This document shows positions 20,391 through 30,314 of a stretch of 64,000 nt of DNA, piece by piece (position 1 is the stretch's first letter; each line of letters opens with the position of its first letter). Origin of the DNA: Providencia rettgeri (GTDB taxonomy: Bacteria; Pseudomonadota; Gammaproteobacteria; Enterobacterales; Enterobacteriaceae). The DNA lies in contig NZ_CP163512.1 in the NCBI RefSeq assembly GCF_041075285.1, forward strand, positions 3,906,001 through 3,970,000, given 5' to 3'. The translations under genes were made by a program, and so were the position numbers. The notes beneath the pieces are model-generated. The model did no database searches. It saw only the letters and a list, made by a program, of their open reading frames with translations, and was not told the DNA's origin.

Positions 20391-20994
20391 TCAATAGGTT
20401 AATATCAGTGTGGGGATGTTATTTAATGTATTAGGTAATTGTAGGTTTTATCAACAATATCGCAGAATTTTGTGTATACAACCTAATGGATTAAAAAGCA
20501 TCGGGAAATATTATTTTATTCTTTAAGTTATCAGTTGGTTAAGATTATGTTGAGTGAGGGCAGTTGAATGTTTTTAATGTGGATAAAAAATAAACCAAAT
20601 AATAACATACTAAAATAATTTCAATGCCTATTTCCTTTAGTGTTTTATTTCACGTCCTGTTGGGTAAAACGCTATATTCGTTCAGTAATTCAGCACTTAA
20701 TCACAAATATAAAAATAAATAACCGCAGCATAAAGCACTAACCATTACTAATAATATGGTTATAATGCCTATTGGTTGTTTGGTTTGCTGATATTTTAGC
20801 CTGAATTGACCTGTTAATTGTTTCTAATATGTTACGGGTTTTGTGTGTGGTAAGTTAATGTGGCTATTGACGAAGTGAGTGACAGTTGATTAATTGCTCA
20901 ATGAATAACAAAAAATACAGATACTATTTCTGTCATTTTAATGACGGGGTTAGTCGTCGAGCAAAAACAACATGAATACCACAGGAGCATACAG
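20391..20994. other. Long AT-rich leader/intergenic region upstream of dppA
   Basis: About 600 bases without a credible gene. It should hold the dppA promoter and a long 5' leader. Just before the dppA start the sequence is C/A-rich (about 20960-20985), the kind of stretch bound by the small RNA GcvB in the dppA leader of other enterics. No clear CRP or Lrp site could be assigned by eye. Confidence 0.4.
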
Positions 20995-22602
20995 ATGCGC
21001 TCTATTAAAAAAACAGGTCTACTTTCAGTAGGATTAACGTTAGCAGCATTAGCGGTGTCGGCATCAGTACAAGCTAAAACATTAGTATACTGTTCCGAAG
21101 GTTCGCCAGAAGGCTTTAACCCTCAATTATTTACGTCAGGTACCACATACGATGCCAGTTCAATTCCACTGTATAACCGTTTAGTTGAATTTAAACTAGG
21201 TACGACTGAGATTGAGCCGGGCTTAGCAGAAAGCTGGGAAGTGAGTGATGATGGTAAAGTGTATACTTTTCATCTACGCAAAGGCGTAAAGTGGCACTCA
21301 AATAAAGAATTCAAACCAAGCCGTGATTTTAACGCGGATGATGTTATTTATACTTTCATGCGTCAAAAAGATGCAAACCATCCATACCATAAAGTGTCAG
21401 GCGGTAGCTATGAGTACTTTATGGGAATGGACATGGATAAAATTATCGATAAAGTTGAAAAAGTCGATGATAACACAGTAAAAATTACACTGACTCGTCC
21501 AGAGGCTCCGTTCTTAGCCGATATGGCAATGGACTTTGCGTCCATCCTGTCTGCTGAATATGCAGACCAAATGTTAAAAGCGGGAACGCCAGAAAAAGTT
21601 GACTTAAACCCAATCGGTACGGGGCCTTTTGTCCTGCAACAGTATCAAAAAGACTCTCGTATTCTGTATAAAGCCAATGACCAATATTGGGGCACAAAGC
21701 CGAAACTTGATCGTTTGGTGTTCTCGATTACGCCGGATGCATCAGTGCGTTATGCAAAACTGCAAAAAAATGAATGCCAAGTCATGCCATATCCAAATCC
21801 GGCAGACTTAGAAAGCATGAAACAAGATAAAAACATTACCTTGTTAGAACAGCCGGGTCTGAATGTGGGGTATCTCTCTTATAATGTAGAGAAAAAACCA
21901 TTGGATAACCAAAAAGTTCGTCAAGCGCTATCGATGGCAGTGAACAAAGATGCGATCATCGAAGCGGTTTATCAAGGTGCAGGTCAAAAAGCGAAAAACC
22001 TGATCCCACCAACGATGTGGAGCTACAACGATGCGGTGAAGGATTACGAGTATAATCCAGAAAAAGCGAAAGCATTACTCGCAGAAGCAGGTTTCCCAAA
22101 TGGTTTTGAAATTGATCTGTGGGCAATGCCAGTCCAGCGCCCATATAACCCAAATGCACGCCGCATGGCAGAAATGATCCAAGCGGACTGGGCGAAAATT
22201 GGCGTGAAATCAAAAGTAGTTAGCTATGAGTGGGGTGAATATCTCAAGCGTGCTAAAGATGGTGAGCCGCAAACAGTTATGATGGGCTGGACTGGTGACA
22301 ATGGGGATCCAGATAACTTCTTCGCAACGTTATTTAGCTGCGCAGCGAAAAAACAAGGATCAAACTATTCTAAATGGTGTGATGAAGGTTTTGAAAATCT
22401 GATCCAACCTGCGCGTATGACGGCAGATCATGACAAACGTGTTGAACTGTACAAGCAGGCACAAGTGGTCATGAATGAACAGGCTCCAGCGCTGATCATC
22501 GCTCACTCAACAGTGTTTGAACCAGTGCGCAAAGAAGTGAAAGGCTATGTGGTTGATCCACTCGGTAAACACCACTTCGAAAACGTCGACATTGAGAAGT
22601 AA
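20995..22602 (+). CDS. dppA: Periplasmic dipeptide-binding protein DppA
   Basis: Solute-binding protein of the dipeptide ABC importer; in E. coli it also serves heme uptake and peptide chemotaxis. It has 535 residues from ATG 20995, where AGGAG sits 8 nt upstream and the sequence begins with a signal peptide (MRSIKKTG to SVQA, 27 residues). The ATG at 20941 would place 18 extra residues ahead of the signal. The mature start [19 protein letters not shown] and the rest follow E. coli DppA closely, including NPIGTGPF and [14 protein letters not shown]. It is first in dppABCDF, separated from dppB by a hairpin. Confidence 0.96.
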   Translation: MRSIKKTGLLSVGLTLAALAVSASVQAKTLVYCSEGSPEGFNPQLFTSGTTYDASSIPLYNRLVEFKLGTTEIEPGLAESWEVSDDGKVYTFHLRKGVKWHSNKEFKPSRDFNADDVIYTFMRQKDANHPYHKVSGGSYEYFMGMDMDKIIDKVEKVDDNTVKITLTRPEAPFLADMAMDFASILSAEYADQMLKAGTPEKVDLNPIGTGPFVLQQYQKDSRILYKANDQYWGTKPKLDRLVFSITPDASVRYAKLQKNECQVMPYPNPADLESMKQDKNITLLEQPGLNVGYLSYNVEKKPLDNQKVRQALSMAVNKDAIIEAVYQGAGQKAKNLIPPTMWSYNDAVKDYEYNPEKAKALLAEAGFPNGFEIDLWAMPVQRPYNPNARRMAEMIQADWAKIGVKSKVVSYEWGEYLKRAKDGEPQTVMMGWTGDNGDPDNFFATLFSCAAKKQGSNYSKWCDEGFENLIQPARMTADHDKRVELYKQAQVVMNEQAPALIIAHSTVFEPVRKEVKGYVVDPLGKHHFENVDIEK

Positions 22603-22621
22603 TCGTATCTAATCTGTCTAT

Positions 22622-22660
22622 GCCCTTCGTTGCTGGTTTGGAACGAAGGGCGTTTTCTTC
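22622..22660 (+). terminator. Intra-operon hairpin between dppA and dppB
   Basis: A 10-bp stem, GCCCTTCGTT (22622-22631) with AACGAAGGGC (22642-22651), is followed by GTTTTCTTC. Its place after the binding-protein gene suggests partial termination or 3'-end protection, giving more DppA than membrane components, as in other binding-protein operons. Confidence 0.75.
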
Positions 22661-22770
22661 TTTAAAAGAAGCAGAGAAGTTCAGTTGTTTGTGAGCACCC
22701 GGAAAAGTCATTTTCTGAGTAGCCAAACGGACTAAGAGCCGTCAACGGCATTATTAAAGAGATTCAGGAT

Positions 22771-23790
22771 ATGCTGCAATTTATCCTCCGACGATTGGGG
22801 CTTGTGATCCCCACGTTTATCGGTATTACATTACTCACATTTGCTTTTGTCCACATGATCCCTGGGGACCCAGTCATGATCATGGCGGGTGAAAGAGGGT
22901 TATCTCCCGAAAGACACGCCTATTTAATGGCTGAGTTAGGACTTGATCAGCCACTATGGAAACAATACCTGCATTATATTAATGGCATATTTCATGGGGA
23001 TTTAGGGATTTCTCTAAAAAGTCGCATTGGTGTATGGGAAGAGTTTGTCCCACGCTTTTTAGCAACTGTTGAATTAGCCACTTGTGCCATGATTTTTGCG
23101 ATTTCTGTCGGGATCCCTGTCGGGGTACTCGCCGCCGTTAAACGCGGATCGATTTTTGATCACACCGCAATAGGCCTTTCCTTAACAGGTTATTCAATGC
23201 CTATTTTCTGGTGGGGGATCATGCTTATCATGTTAGTGTCGGTACAACTAGACTTGACGCCTGTTGCAGGGCGGGTTAGCGACACTGTATTCCTTGATGA
23301 TTCACAGCCACTCACTGGTTTTATGCTTATTGATACCTTGATTTGGGGTGAGAGTGGTGATTTTGTTGATGCATTAGAGCACCTTATTTTACCTTCTATT
23401 GTATTGGGAACTATTCCATTAGCCGTTATCGTGCGAATGACGCGTTCTTCAATGTTGGAAGTGTTGGGGGAAGACTATATCCGTACCGCGAGAGCGAAAG
23501 GCTTAGGGCGAGCACGAATTATCCTTATTCACGCTTTACGTAATGCGTTATTGCCAGTAGTCACGGTTATTGGCTTGCAAGTCGGGGTGATGTTAGCGGG
23601 CGCTATTTTAACTGAAACCATTTTCTCATGGCCGGGGTTAGGGCGCTGGTTAATCGAAGGGCTGCAACGTCGTGATTACCCTGTTGTACAAGGTGGCGTG
23701 CTGCTAGTGGCCACATTGATTATCTTTGTTAACTTAGTGGTCGACGTGCTGTATGGCATCGTAAACCCACGAATTCGTCATAAGAAATAA
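22771..23790 (+). CDS. dppB: Dipeptide ABC transporter permease DppB
   Basis: One of two inner-membrane permeases of the Dpp importer. It is 339 residues with six predicted membrane segments, starting MLQFILRRLGLVIPTFIGIT. The permease EAA loop that contacts the ATPases is clear in GEDYIRTARAKGLGRARII near residue 235. The ATG is preceded by GAGATTCAGGAT. dppC follows after a 10-bp gap. Confidence 0.96.
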   Translation: MLQFILRRLGLVIPTFIGITLLTFAFVHMIPGDPVMIMAGERGLSPERHAYLMAELGLDQPLWKQYLHYINGIFHGDLGISLKSRIGVWEEFVPRFLATVELATCAMIFAISVGIPVGVLAAVKRGSIFDHTAIGLSLTGYSMPIFWWGIMLIMLVSVQLDLTPVAGRVSDTVFLDDSQPLTGFMLIDTLIWGESGDFVDALEHLILPSIVLGTIPLAVIVRMTRSSMLEVLGEDYIRTARAKGLGRARIILIHALRNALLPVVTVIGLQVGVMLAGAILTETIFSWPGLGRWLIEGLQRRDYPVVQGGVLLVATLIIFVNLVVDVLYGIVNPRIRHKK

Positions 23791-23800
23791 GGAGCGCTAA

Positions 23801-24703
23801 ATGTCTCAATCTACTGAGCCAACCGTTGTCAGCGCCCCGCAGCCGATGACACCATTACAAGAGTTTTGGCACTATTTTAAACGTAACAAAGGGGCGGTTG
23901 TTGGGATGTTTTATATCGCCCTGATGATACTCATTGCGATTTTTGCAGGGGTGCTTGCGCCTCATGCCCCAGATGAACAATTCCGTGATTTCTTACTTGC
24001 GCCACCTGTTTGGCAAGAGGGCGGAACGTGGCAATTTATTTTAGGCACCGATGACGTTGGGCGCGATTTATTATCACGCTTGATGTATGGCGCCCGTTTA
24101 TCACTATTAGTTGGTTGCCTTGTGGTCGTGCTTTCACTGATCATGGGGGTAACTATTGGGGTGATAGCGGGTTATTTTGGTGGTGTCGTTGATGCGTTAA
24201 TTATGCGTATTGTCGATATCATGTTGGCGTTGCCAAGTCTCCTATTAGCGTTAGTGTTGGTGGCTATCTTTGGTCCCTCTATCGTTAATGCCTCTATTGC
24301 ACTGACGTTCGTGGCATTACCTCACTATATCCGTTTAACTCGAGCAGCTGTTTTGGTCGAAGTTAATCGCGACTATGTGACCGCTTCTCGCGTTGCTGGT
24401 GCGGGAGCTATTCGCCAAATGTTTGTTAATATTTTACCTAACTGCCTTGCCCCTTTGATTGTGCAGGCATCGTTAGGCTTCTCGAATGCTATTTTAGATA
24501 TGGCTGCTTTGGGTTTCCTTGGTATGGGGGCTCAGCCACCAACACCAGAGTGGGGAACGATGCTATCGGACGTGTTGCAGTTTGCACAGAGCGCGTGGTG
24601 GGTCGTGACGTTCCCAGGATTAGCCATTTTATTAACGGTATTAGCGTTTAACCTGATGGGCGATGGTTTGCGTGATGCGTTTGATCCAAAACTCAAGCAG
24701 TGA
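23801..24703 (+). CDS. dppC: Dipeptide ABC transporter permease DppC
   Basis: Second permease of the Dpp importer, 300 residues. A cytoplasmic N-terminal tail is followed by membrane segments. The periplasmic motif LGTDDVGRDLLSRLMYGARL is typical of OppC/DppC proteins, and the EAA loop reads VNRDYVTASRVAGAGAIRQM. The end, NLMGDGLRDAFDPKLKQ, matches the family. GGAGCG precedes ATG 23801. dppD starts 12 bp downstream. Confidence 0.96.
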   Translation: MSQSTEPTVVSAPQPMTPLQEFWHYFKRNKGAVVGMFYIALMILIAIFAGVLAPHAPDEQFRDFLLAPPVWQEGGTWQFILGTDDVGRDLLSRLMYGARLSLLVGCLVVVLSLIMGVTIGVIAGYFGGVVDALIMRIVDIMLALPSLLLALVLVAIFGPSIVNASIALTFVALPHYIRLTRAAVLVEVNRDYVTASRVAGAGAIRQMFVNILPNCLAPLIVQASLGFSNAILDMAALGFLGMGAQPPTPEWGTMLSDVLQFAQSAWWVVTFPGLAILLTVLAFNLMGDGLRDAFDPKLKQ

Positions 24704-24715
24704 TGAGGTAATCTA

Positions 24716-25696
24716 ATGGCACTGTTAAATGTAGAACAACTTTCGGTACATTTCGGCGACGAAAAAGCACCGTTTCGCGCCGTTGACCGCATCAGCTATA
24801 GCGTTGAGAAAGGGCAGGTCGTTGGCATCGTTGGCGAATCAGGTTCAGGAAAATCGGTTAGCTCTTTAGCCATTATGGGGTTAATCGACTACCCCGGAAA
24901 AGTGATGGCAGACTCGTTAAAGTTCGACGGTCGCGATTTATTATCTATTCCTGAGAAAGAGCGCCGACAGATCGTCGGTGCAGATGTGGCGATGATCTTC
25001 CAAGATCCGATGACGAGTTTGAACCCCTGCTTTACGGTTGGTTATCAAATCATGGAGGCTCTAAAAGTCCACCAAGGCGGCAGTAAAGCAACGCGTAAAC
25101 AGCGAGCGATTGACCTGCTTGATATGGTGGGGATCCCAGATCCAGAATCGCGGTTAGATGTCTATCCACACCAGTTATCTGGCGGGATGAGCCAACGGGT
25201 GATGATTGCGATGGCTATTGCTTGTCGCCCTAAATTATTGATTGCTGATGAGCCAACAACGGCGCTAGATGTAACAATTCAAGCGCAAATCATCGAATTA
25301 TTGTTGGAATTACAGCAGCAAGAGAATATGGCTTTGGTTCTGATCACCCATGACCTTGCTTTGGTGGCAGAAGCCGCCCACCATATTATTGTGATGTACG
25401 CAGGGCAAGTGGTGGAATCAGCAAAAGCCACTGATATTTTTAAGCACCCTCGCCACCCTTATACGCAGGCGCTATTACGCGCATTACCTGAATTTGCCTC
25501 AAACAAATCGCGTTTAGCCTCACTTCCTGGCGTGGTTCCCGGCAAATATGATAGACCAGTGGGGTGCTTGCTAAATCCACGCTGTCCATATGCTACAGAG
25601 AAATGTCGTCAAGAAGAGCCAATGCTACAAACCGTTGGTGATCGCCAAGTTAAATGCCATATGCCACTGGATGATATGGGGAGGCCAACACTATGA
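24716..25696 (+). CDS. dppD: Dipeptide ABC transporter ATPase DppD
   Basis: ATP-binding subunit, 326 residues. Walker A is GESGSGKS near residue 40, the Q-loop lies in [11 protein letters not shown], the signature is LSGGMSQR, and Walker B is [12 protein letters not shown] followed by an H-loop His in VLITHDL. The C-terminal oligopeptide-transport extension carries a Cys cluster ([14 protein letters not shown]) typical of DppD/OppD. Its stop codon overlaps the dppF start by 4 bp (ATGA), implying translational coupling. Confidence 0.97.
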   Translation: MALLNVEQLSVHFGDEKAPFRAVDRISYSVEKGQVVGIVGESGSGKSVSSLAIMGLIDYPGKVMADSLKFDGRDLLSIPEKERRQIVGADVAMIFQDPMTSLNPCFTVGYQIMEALKVHQGGSKATRKQRAIDLLDMVGIPDPESRLDVYPHQLSGGMSQRVMIAMAIACRPKLLIADEPTTALDVTIQAQIIELLLELQQQENMALVLITHDLALVAEAAHHIIVMYAGQVVESAKATDIFKHPRHPYTQALLRALPEFASNKSRLASLPGVVPGKYDRPVGCLLNPRCPYATEKCRQEEPMLQTVGDRQVKCHMPLDDMGRPTL

Positions 25697-26697
25697 GTGA
25701 CAAACATGCGACACCACTACTAAAAGCAGTGGACTTGAAAAAGTATTATTCCGTTAAAAAAGGCATTTTTGGTGCCGAAAAGACGCTAAAAGCACTTGAT
25801 GGTGTTTCATTTGAGCTTGAAAGAGGTAAAACGTTAGCGGTTGTTGGTGAGTCTGGTTGTGGGAAATCCACATTAGGTCGCTTGTTGACGATGATAGAAC
25901 AACCCTCTGAAGGTGAGCTGTATTATCAAGACCAAAATCTGTTAGTTAAAGATAAATCGGCAGAAAAATTACGTCGTCAAAAAATTCAAATCGTTTTCCA
26001 AAACCCGTATGGTTCTTTGAACCCCCGTAAAAAAGTGGGGCAAATTTTGGAAGAGCCATTGTTGATTAATACCTCGCTTTCGAAAGAGGAGCGAAAAGAA
26101 AAAGTATTATCGATGATGGCAAAAGTGGGTTTGAAAACAGAACATTATAGCCGTTATCCACACATGTTTTCAGGTGGACAGCGTCAACGTATTGCCATTG
26201 CTCGTGGCTTGATGCTTGATCCTGATATTGTGGTTGCGGATGAGCCAGTATCTGCACTGGATGTGTCTGTGCGTGCACAAGTTTTAAACCTGATGATGGA
26301 TTTACAACAGGATTTAGGTTTGTCTTATGTGTTTATTTCCCATGACTTATCAGTGGTAGAGCACATTGCCGATGAGGTCATGGTGATGTATTTAGGACGT
26401 TGCGTTGAAAAAGGGACTAAAGAGCAGATTTTTAACAATCCACGACATCCTTATACACAAGCGTTACTCTCGGCAACACCAAGATTGAATCCTGATTCGC
26501 GCCGTGAACGGATTAAATTAACCGGGGAATTACCGAGTCCGTTAAATCCACCTCCAGGCTGTGCTTTTGCGGCGCGTTGCCGTCGGGCATTTGGGCAATG
26601 TACACAATTTCAGCCGACACTGAAAGAGTATGACCAACAACTTGTCGCGTGTTTTGCTGTCGATGAAGACGAAAAACAAACAGTGGCAGTAAGTTAA
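25693..26697 (+). CDS. dppF: Dipeptide ABC transporter ATPase DppF
   Basis: Second ATPase of the Dpp importer, 334 residues, forming a heterodimer with DppD. Walker A is GESGCGKS, the signature FSGGQRQR, Walker [13 protein letters not shown] and the H-loop FISHDLSVV. The C-terminal extension has the Cys-rich [14 protein letters not shown]. It is the last gene of dppABCDF, overlaps dppD by 4 bp, and is followed by a long hairpin. Confidence 0.97.
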   Translation: MSDKHATPLLKAVDLKKYYSVKKGIFGAEKTLKALDGVSFELERGKTLAVVGESGCGKSTLGRLLTMIEQPSEGELYYQDQNLLVKDKSAEKLRRQKIQIVFQNPYGSLNPRKKVGQILEEPLLINTSLSKEERKEKVLSMMAKVGLKTEHYSRYPHMFSGGQRQRIAIARGLMLDPDIVVADEPVSALDVSVRAQVLNLMMDLQQDLGLSYVFISHDLSVVEHIADEVMVMYLGRCVEKGTKEQIFNNPRHPYTQALLSATPRLNPDSRRERIKLTGELPSPLNPPPGCAFAARCRRAFGQCTQFQPTLKEYDQQLVACFAVDEDEKQTVAVS

Positions 26698-26703
26698 ACT
26701 TTT

Positions 26704-26740
26704 ACGTGGCAGAAAGCCTCTCTTTCTGCCACGTTATTTG
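26704..26740 (+). terminator. Terminator of the dpp operon
   Basis: A perfect 13-bp stem, ACGTGGCAGAAAG (26704-26716) with CTTTCTGCCACGT (26722-26734), is followed by a short T-rich tract. It starts 7 bp after the dppF stop codon. Confidence 0.8.
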
Positions 26741-26893
26741 TCGAATGAGTGTTTAATTCTCTTCAGGTTGTAGCTTATCTTAAATATCCAATCTTTCTTT
26801 TTAAATTGCTCTTTTGCAGATAAAATCAAGTATACTGGCAAATGTCTTCTGTTCTTATTTAAAAAGCGACTTGATTAGGAAGGTTGTGGCCAA

Positions 26894-27592
26894 ATGAATA
26901 CGCGAGTCCAACGCTCACTAACATTAAAAAGTATGGTTGCATTTTTTGCGATTACTTTACTTTCACTTGCGCTTTTTTTAGCTATACAATTCAGTTACTT
27001 ACTAGAGCAGCGTAAGCAAGATTACTTAGGTCAGCTCAGTAACGCAGTTGTACAAATTCAAAAACCATTAACGGATTCTCTGCTAAGCTCAGATCTTAAC
27101 GAAGCAAAAAGGTTGCTCGTGAGTTTAAAAACCTCGGGCATTATGGGAAAAGCGATAGTTACCGTTGATGACGCGACAGTGATGAATTTAAGTTTTGCGA
27201 CGCCGAAACCGATACCGGAGTGGGCAGAGTATATTGTTGGTATTCCAGTTGAAATGACTGTGCCGTTGTATGCTTACGGTAATGTTGTCTTACAGGCTAA
27301 GCCTCAGGGCTATTTGACCTTACAGGTAGATTCAAATCGCGTTTATCGGTTTGCGCTAAATACACTTGCTTTGATGACAACCACTTATTTGTTGTTGGTT
27401 TTGATTATCGCGATTGCAATGACATGGTGTGTTAGCCGGATGATCGTTAGGCCATTGCGTAAAATTGCAATTGAATTGCAAGGCAATCAACCTGTTAATC
27501 AAGTGGCCGTATCCAGTTATCATCATGATGATGAGCTTGGTTTATTGGCAAAAGGTTATAATCGTCAAAGAAAACAACAAAATTCAGACTAA
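26894..27592 (+). CDS. Truncated HmsP/PdeK-like sensor protein lacking GGDEF and EAL domains
   Basis: 232 residues resembling only the N-terminal third of the c-di-GMP phosphodiesterases HmsP (Yersinia) and PdeK/YhjK (E. coli, about 650 residues). A membrane helix at about 12-35, a periplasmic LapD/MoxY-like sensor region, a second helix at about 155-182 and a HAMP region (SRMIVRPLRKIAIELQ) are present. The frame then stops at NRQRKQQNSD. No GGDEF or EAL motif is visible before yhjJ at 27762, so the catalytic part is deleted. Synteny supports the identity: pdeK neighbours yhjJ in E. coli. It may be a pseudogene or a stand-alone sensor. Confidence 0.75.
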   Translation: MNTRVQRSLTLKSMVAFFAITLLSLALFLAIQFSYLLEQRKQDYLGQLSNAVVQIQKPLTDSLLSSDLNEAKRLLVSLKTSGIMGKAIVTVDDATVMNLSFATPKPIPEWAEYIVGIPVEMTVPLYAYGNVVLQAKPQGYLTLQVDSNRVYRFALNTLALMTTTYLLLVLIIAIAMTWCVSRMIVRPLRKIAIELQGNQPVNQVAVSSYHHDDELGLLAKGYNRQRKQQNSD

Positions 27593-27761
27593 GCCATGAA
27601 CATGCTCTCAGCTTTATGGTCTAATATCGTTAGAGTGGTGACAATGAAAGATTGGATAAAGCCATACGATATCGTTTAACCCAATAAGTTTGCGTTTTTC
27701 GTTAATTTATTAGTTGTAATTCGCGGTTAAATATAAAGATATAAAACACATAGGGGTTTAC

Positions 27762-29252
27762 ATGCAGGGCTTGAAAGTTCGGTATATTATCAGTGTTGTA
27801 TTACTGTCAGTGGTGCAATTTGCACGAGCTGAACCGTTGCAACCCGATCCAGCATGGCAGCAAGGAAAGCTAGAAAATGGCTTTAGCTGGCAATTACTAC
27901 AAACACCACAGCGCCCGAATGACCGCATTCAGCTCAGGTTAGCCATTAAAACAGGTTCATTATCCGAAAAAGCGAGTGAAAAAGGCTATAGCTATTTAAT
28001 CCCTAAAATGGCGCTGCTTCATCAAACAGAAGCGTTTTCAAGCGGGGCATTACAAGAATTTTGGCGTCAGGCGACAGATCCCGATATGCCAATTCCACCT
28101 GCCGTGGTGTCTTATGATTACACAATTTACAGCTTAAGTTTACCGAACAACCGCCCTGATTTAATTAAACAGGCGCTCAGTTGGCTTTCTACGTCAGTTG
28201 CTGGTGCAACTTATACAGAAACAGCACTTCATAATGGGTTAGAGGCTCAAAAGGTTCCTGTTGCAACGCTGCCATTAAATGCCAATGATCCTGTTTGGCG
28301 CGCGCGTTTAAAGGGATCTGCGATGATGGGCTATGATCCAGGTCAGAAACCAAATGGGAATGTTGACCTTGCCAGCGTCAATGATTTTTACCAAAAATGG
28401 TATACCCCAGATGTGATGACACTGTATGTGGCGGGGCATGTGGATTCACGGATGCTATCCGATGCAATTTCGCAAACCTTCTCTGGCTTGCAAGGAAAAC
28501 GTTCAGAGCCTGTTTCTGTGGCCGTATTATCAACGGTTAAACCACAGTCTATTGATATTCTACAAGATCAGTCAGCACAAGATACGCTGTCTTTAATTTG
28601 GGATATTGATTGGTTACCCATAAATGATTCAAACGTTTTATTACGTTACTGGGCGAGTGATTTAGCTCGTGAAGCGGTTTACCGCACTTTGCAAAAATCA
28701 TTTAGCCAAAAATTTAATCAAGATGAAGTCGTTCCTGGTTTAGATTGCCGAGTACAATATCAAAAAGCCACATGTACGCTGACTGTCAGCGCTGCGCCAG
28801 AAAAAATGGCCGCAGTTACTGATCTGGTGGTGAACGAATTGGCAGCCATTAATCAAAACGGGATTGCGCCTGAACTGTTTGATGAGATGATCAAAGAGAA
28901 GCAGGTTCAGTTGTCCCAATTGTTTGCAGCTTATGCCCGTACCAGTACCGATGTGCTGATTAGCCAACGCTTGATTTCTCAGCAAAATGGTGTGGTAGAT
29001 ATTGCACCCGAGCAATACCAACGTTTAAGGCAGGCCTTTTTAGCGGGGCAAAGTCTTGATCAGGTTAATATGGAAACACGTCGCTTATTATCGCAAGAGG
29101 CTGCTTTTGTTTTAGCGCAGCCAAAAGATAAACAGACCATGGATGCAGAGCAAATTCGTCAGAAATTCAATAAAGTACTCTGGCCGCAAGTCCCTGCAAA
29201 CCCTGAACAAACTGAGGCAGTGCCGGAAACGCCAGTACCCGCGGCTCAGTGA
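27762..29252 (+). CDS. yhjJ: M16 peptidase-like periplasmic protein YhjJ (no zinc motif)
   Basis: 496 residues close to E. coli YhjJ (498). A signal peptide (about 1-23, ending FARA) precedes the mature start EPLQPDPAWQQGKLENGFSWQLL, a typical M16/insulinase first strand. The usual HxxEH zinc motif is missing: the corresponding stretch reads GSLSEKASEKGYSYLIPKMAL. A catalytically inactive, chaperone-like or partner role is therefore likely. It has two M16-type domains (the second with LFAAYARTSTDVLI) and a Pro-rich tail. It follows the truncated pdeK-like gene as in E. coli synteny. Confidence 0.9.
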   Translation: MQGLKVRYIISVVLLSVVQFARAEPLQPDPAWQQGKLENGFSWQLLQTPQRPNDRIQLRLAIKTGSLSEKASEKGYSYLIPKMALLHQTEAFSSGALQEFWRQATDPDMPIPPAVVSYDYTIYSLSLPNNRPDLIKQALSWLSTSVAGATYTETALHNGLEAQKVPVATLPLNANDPVWRARLKGSAMMGYDPGQKPNGNVDLASVNDFYQKWYTPDVMTLYVAGHVDSRMLSDAISQTFSGLQGKRSEPVSVAVLSTVKPQSIDILQDQSAQDTLSLIWDIDWLPINDSNVLLRYWASDLAREAVYRTLQKSFSQKFNQDEVVPGLDCRVQYQKATCTLTVSAAPEKMAAVTDLVVNELAAINQNGIAPELFDEMIKEKQVQLSQLFAAYARTSTDVLISQRLISQQNGVVDIAPEQYQRLRQAFLAGQSLDQVNMETRRLLSQEAAFVLAQPKDKQTMDAEQIRQKFNKVLWPQVPANPEQTEAVPETPVPAAQ

Positions 29253-29257
29253 TCACT

Positions 29258-29292
29258 AAAAAGACAGCCTGTTAAGCGCACAGGCTGTCTTT
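29258..29292. terminator. Bidirectional terminator between yhjJ and the serine hydrolase gene
   Basis: AAAGACAGCCTGT (to 29272) pairs with ACAGGCTGTCTTT (29280-29292). A-rich and T-rich flanks let it serve both convergent genes. Confidence 0.85.
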
Positions 29293-29303
29293 ATCCGTTT
29301 AAG

Positions 29304-30305
29304 TTATTGCTCAGTTAATAAGGATTCAATCACGCTAATTAATGTGGCTCTTGAGTCTTTATCATCCACAAAACCCGCTGCGCTGATTTTACTCTCTGGG
29401 GCATAGTAGGCCACTGAACCCCAAAAACCTAAGTGTGAATAAAGCGTTATCCCATTAACTTTACTCACCATAATTCCTAAACGGTAGCTTTCGGCATCTT
29501 CATGGGAACCGATACTTAACATGGTTTCTAGGGTTTTGGATGAAACAAAAATTTGCCCTTCAAATAACGCTTCTAAAAATTGTGCCATTTGTTTGGAGGA
29601 CATAACCAGCCCGCCGCCCCCATACACATCCATGGATGCATGAATATGAGTCCCTTCAAATTTACCAAGGTATTGTTTTGCTCGAGGCGCTGCGCTTTTG
29701 GGAGGCTGTTCTAAATATTCCCAATAAGCGTTGCCTAGCCCAATTTGATCAAATTTAAGTAATTCTCGAACGGCTTGTCCGAGGGATTTACCTGTTATTC
29801 GCTCAATAATATCACCGAGTAAAATATATCCGGTATCTGAATAAATAAATGATTTAGAGGGGGCAATAAAGGGAAATTGCTTACGCACATACATCTCAAC
29901 CTGCTCAAGGCGGCTCCATTGGTAATCTGGGCGCTTAAGGACTTCTTTCAGATAATCTGCATCAGCATGGTCAAATAATCCGCTACTGTGACTGAGTAAA
30001 TGGCGAACGGTTATTTGACTGGTGTTGTATTGGGTGTTCAGCAATGCATCATATTGTGGGTCGATTAAGTTAGAAATGGCATCATCAATATTGATTTTTC
30101 CCATTTCAGCAAGACGTAAAATGGCTGCGGCGGTAAAGGTTTTGGTGTTACTGGCAATACGTAATGGCGTATCAACGGTAAGTGGAGCATTATCCAATGA
30201 TGTGCCTCTAGCACAAAATGTGCTAACACTGTTTTTCGGTTTATTATGGTAATAGAGAACCACGCCACAGGATAAGTTTTCCAGTTGTTGGATTATGCTT
30301 GTCAT
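29304..30305 (-). CDS. Serine hydrolase of the beta-lactamase/DD-peptidase (class C-like) family
   Basis: 333 residues with the three active-site motifs of the family: SxxK in ASNTKTFTAAAILRLAEMG near residue 52, YSDTGYILLG (the Tyr-x-Asn-type motif, with Asp here), and an HxG-like HLGFWGS near the end. No signal peptide is apparent, so it is probably cytoplasmic or non-classically located. Family members include esterases, D-aminopeptidases and DD-peptidases. The substrate is unknown and resistance should not be inferred. A LysR gene ends 9 bp upstream on the same strand, so the two may be co-transcribed. Confidence 0.85.
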   Translation of the reverse strand: MTSIIQQLENLSCGVVLYYHNKPKNSVSTFCARGTSLDNAPLTVDTPLRIASNTKTFTAAAILRLAEMGKINIDDAISNLIDPQYDALLNTQYNTSQITVRHLLSHSSGLFDHADADYLKEVLKRPDYQWSRLEQVEMYVRKQFPFIAPSKSFIYSDTGYILLGDIIERITGKSLGQAVRELLKFDQIGLGNAYWEYLEQPPKSAAPRAKQYLGKFEGTHIHASMDVYGGGGLVMSSKQMAQFLEALFEGQIFVSSKTLETMLSIGSHEDAESYRLGIMVSKVNGITLYSHLGFWGSVAYYAPESKISAAGFVDDKDSRATLISVIESLLTEQ

Positions 30306-30314
30306 TAAAAGCCC

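Noticed and set aside
29304..30305. Serine hydrolase gene as an AmpC-type beta-lactamase
   Set aside because: It lacks a signal peptide and the exact AmpC Tyr-Ser-Asn and Lys-Thr-Gly motifs, so resistance is not supported.
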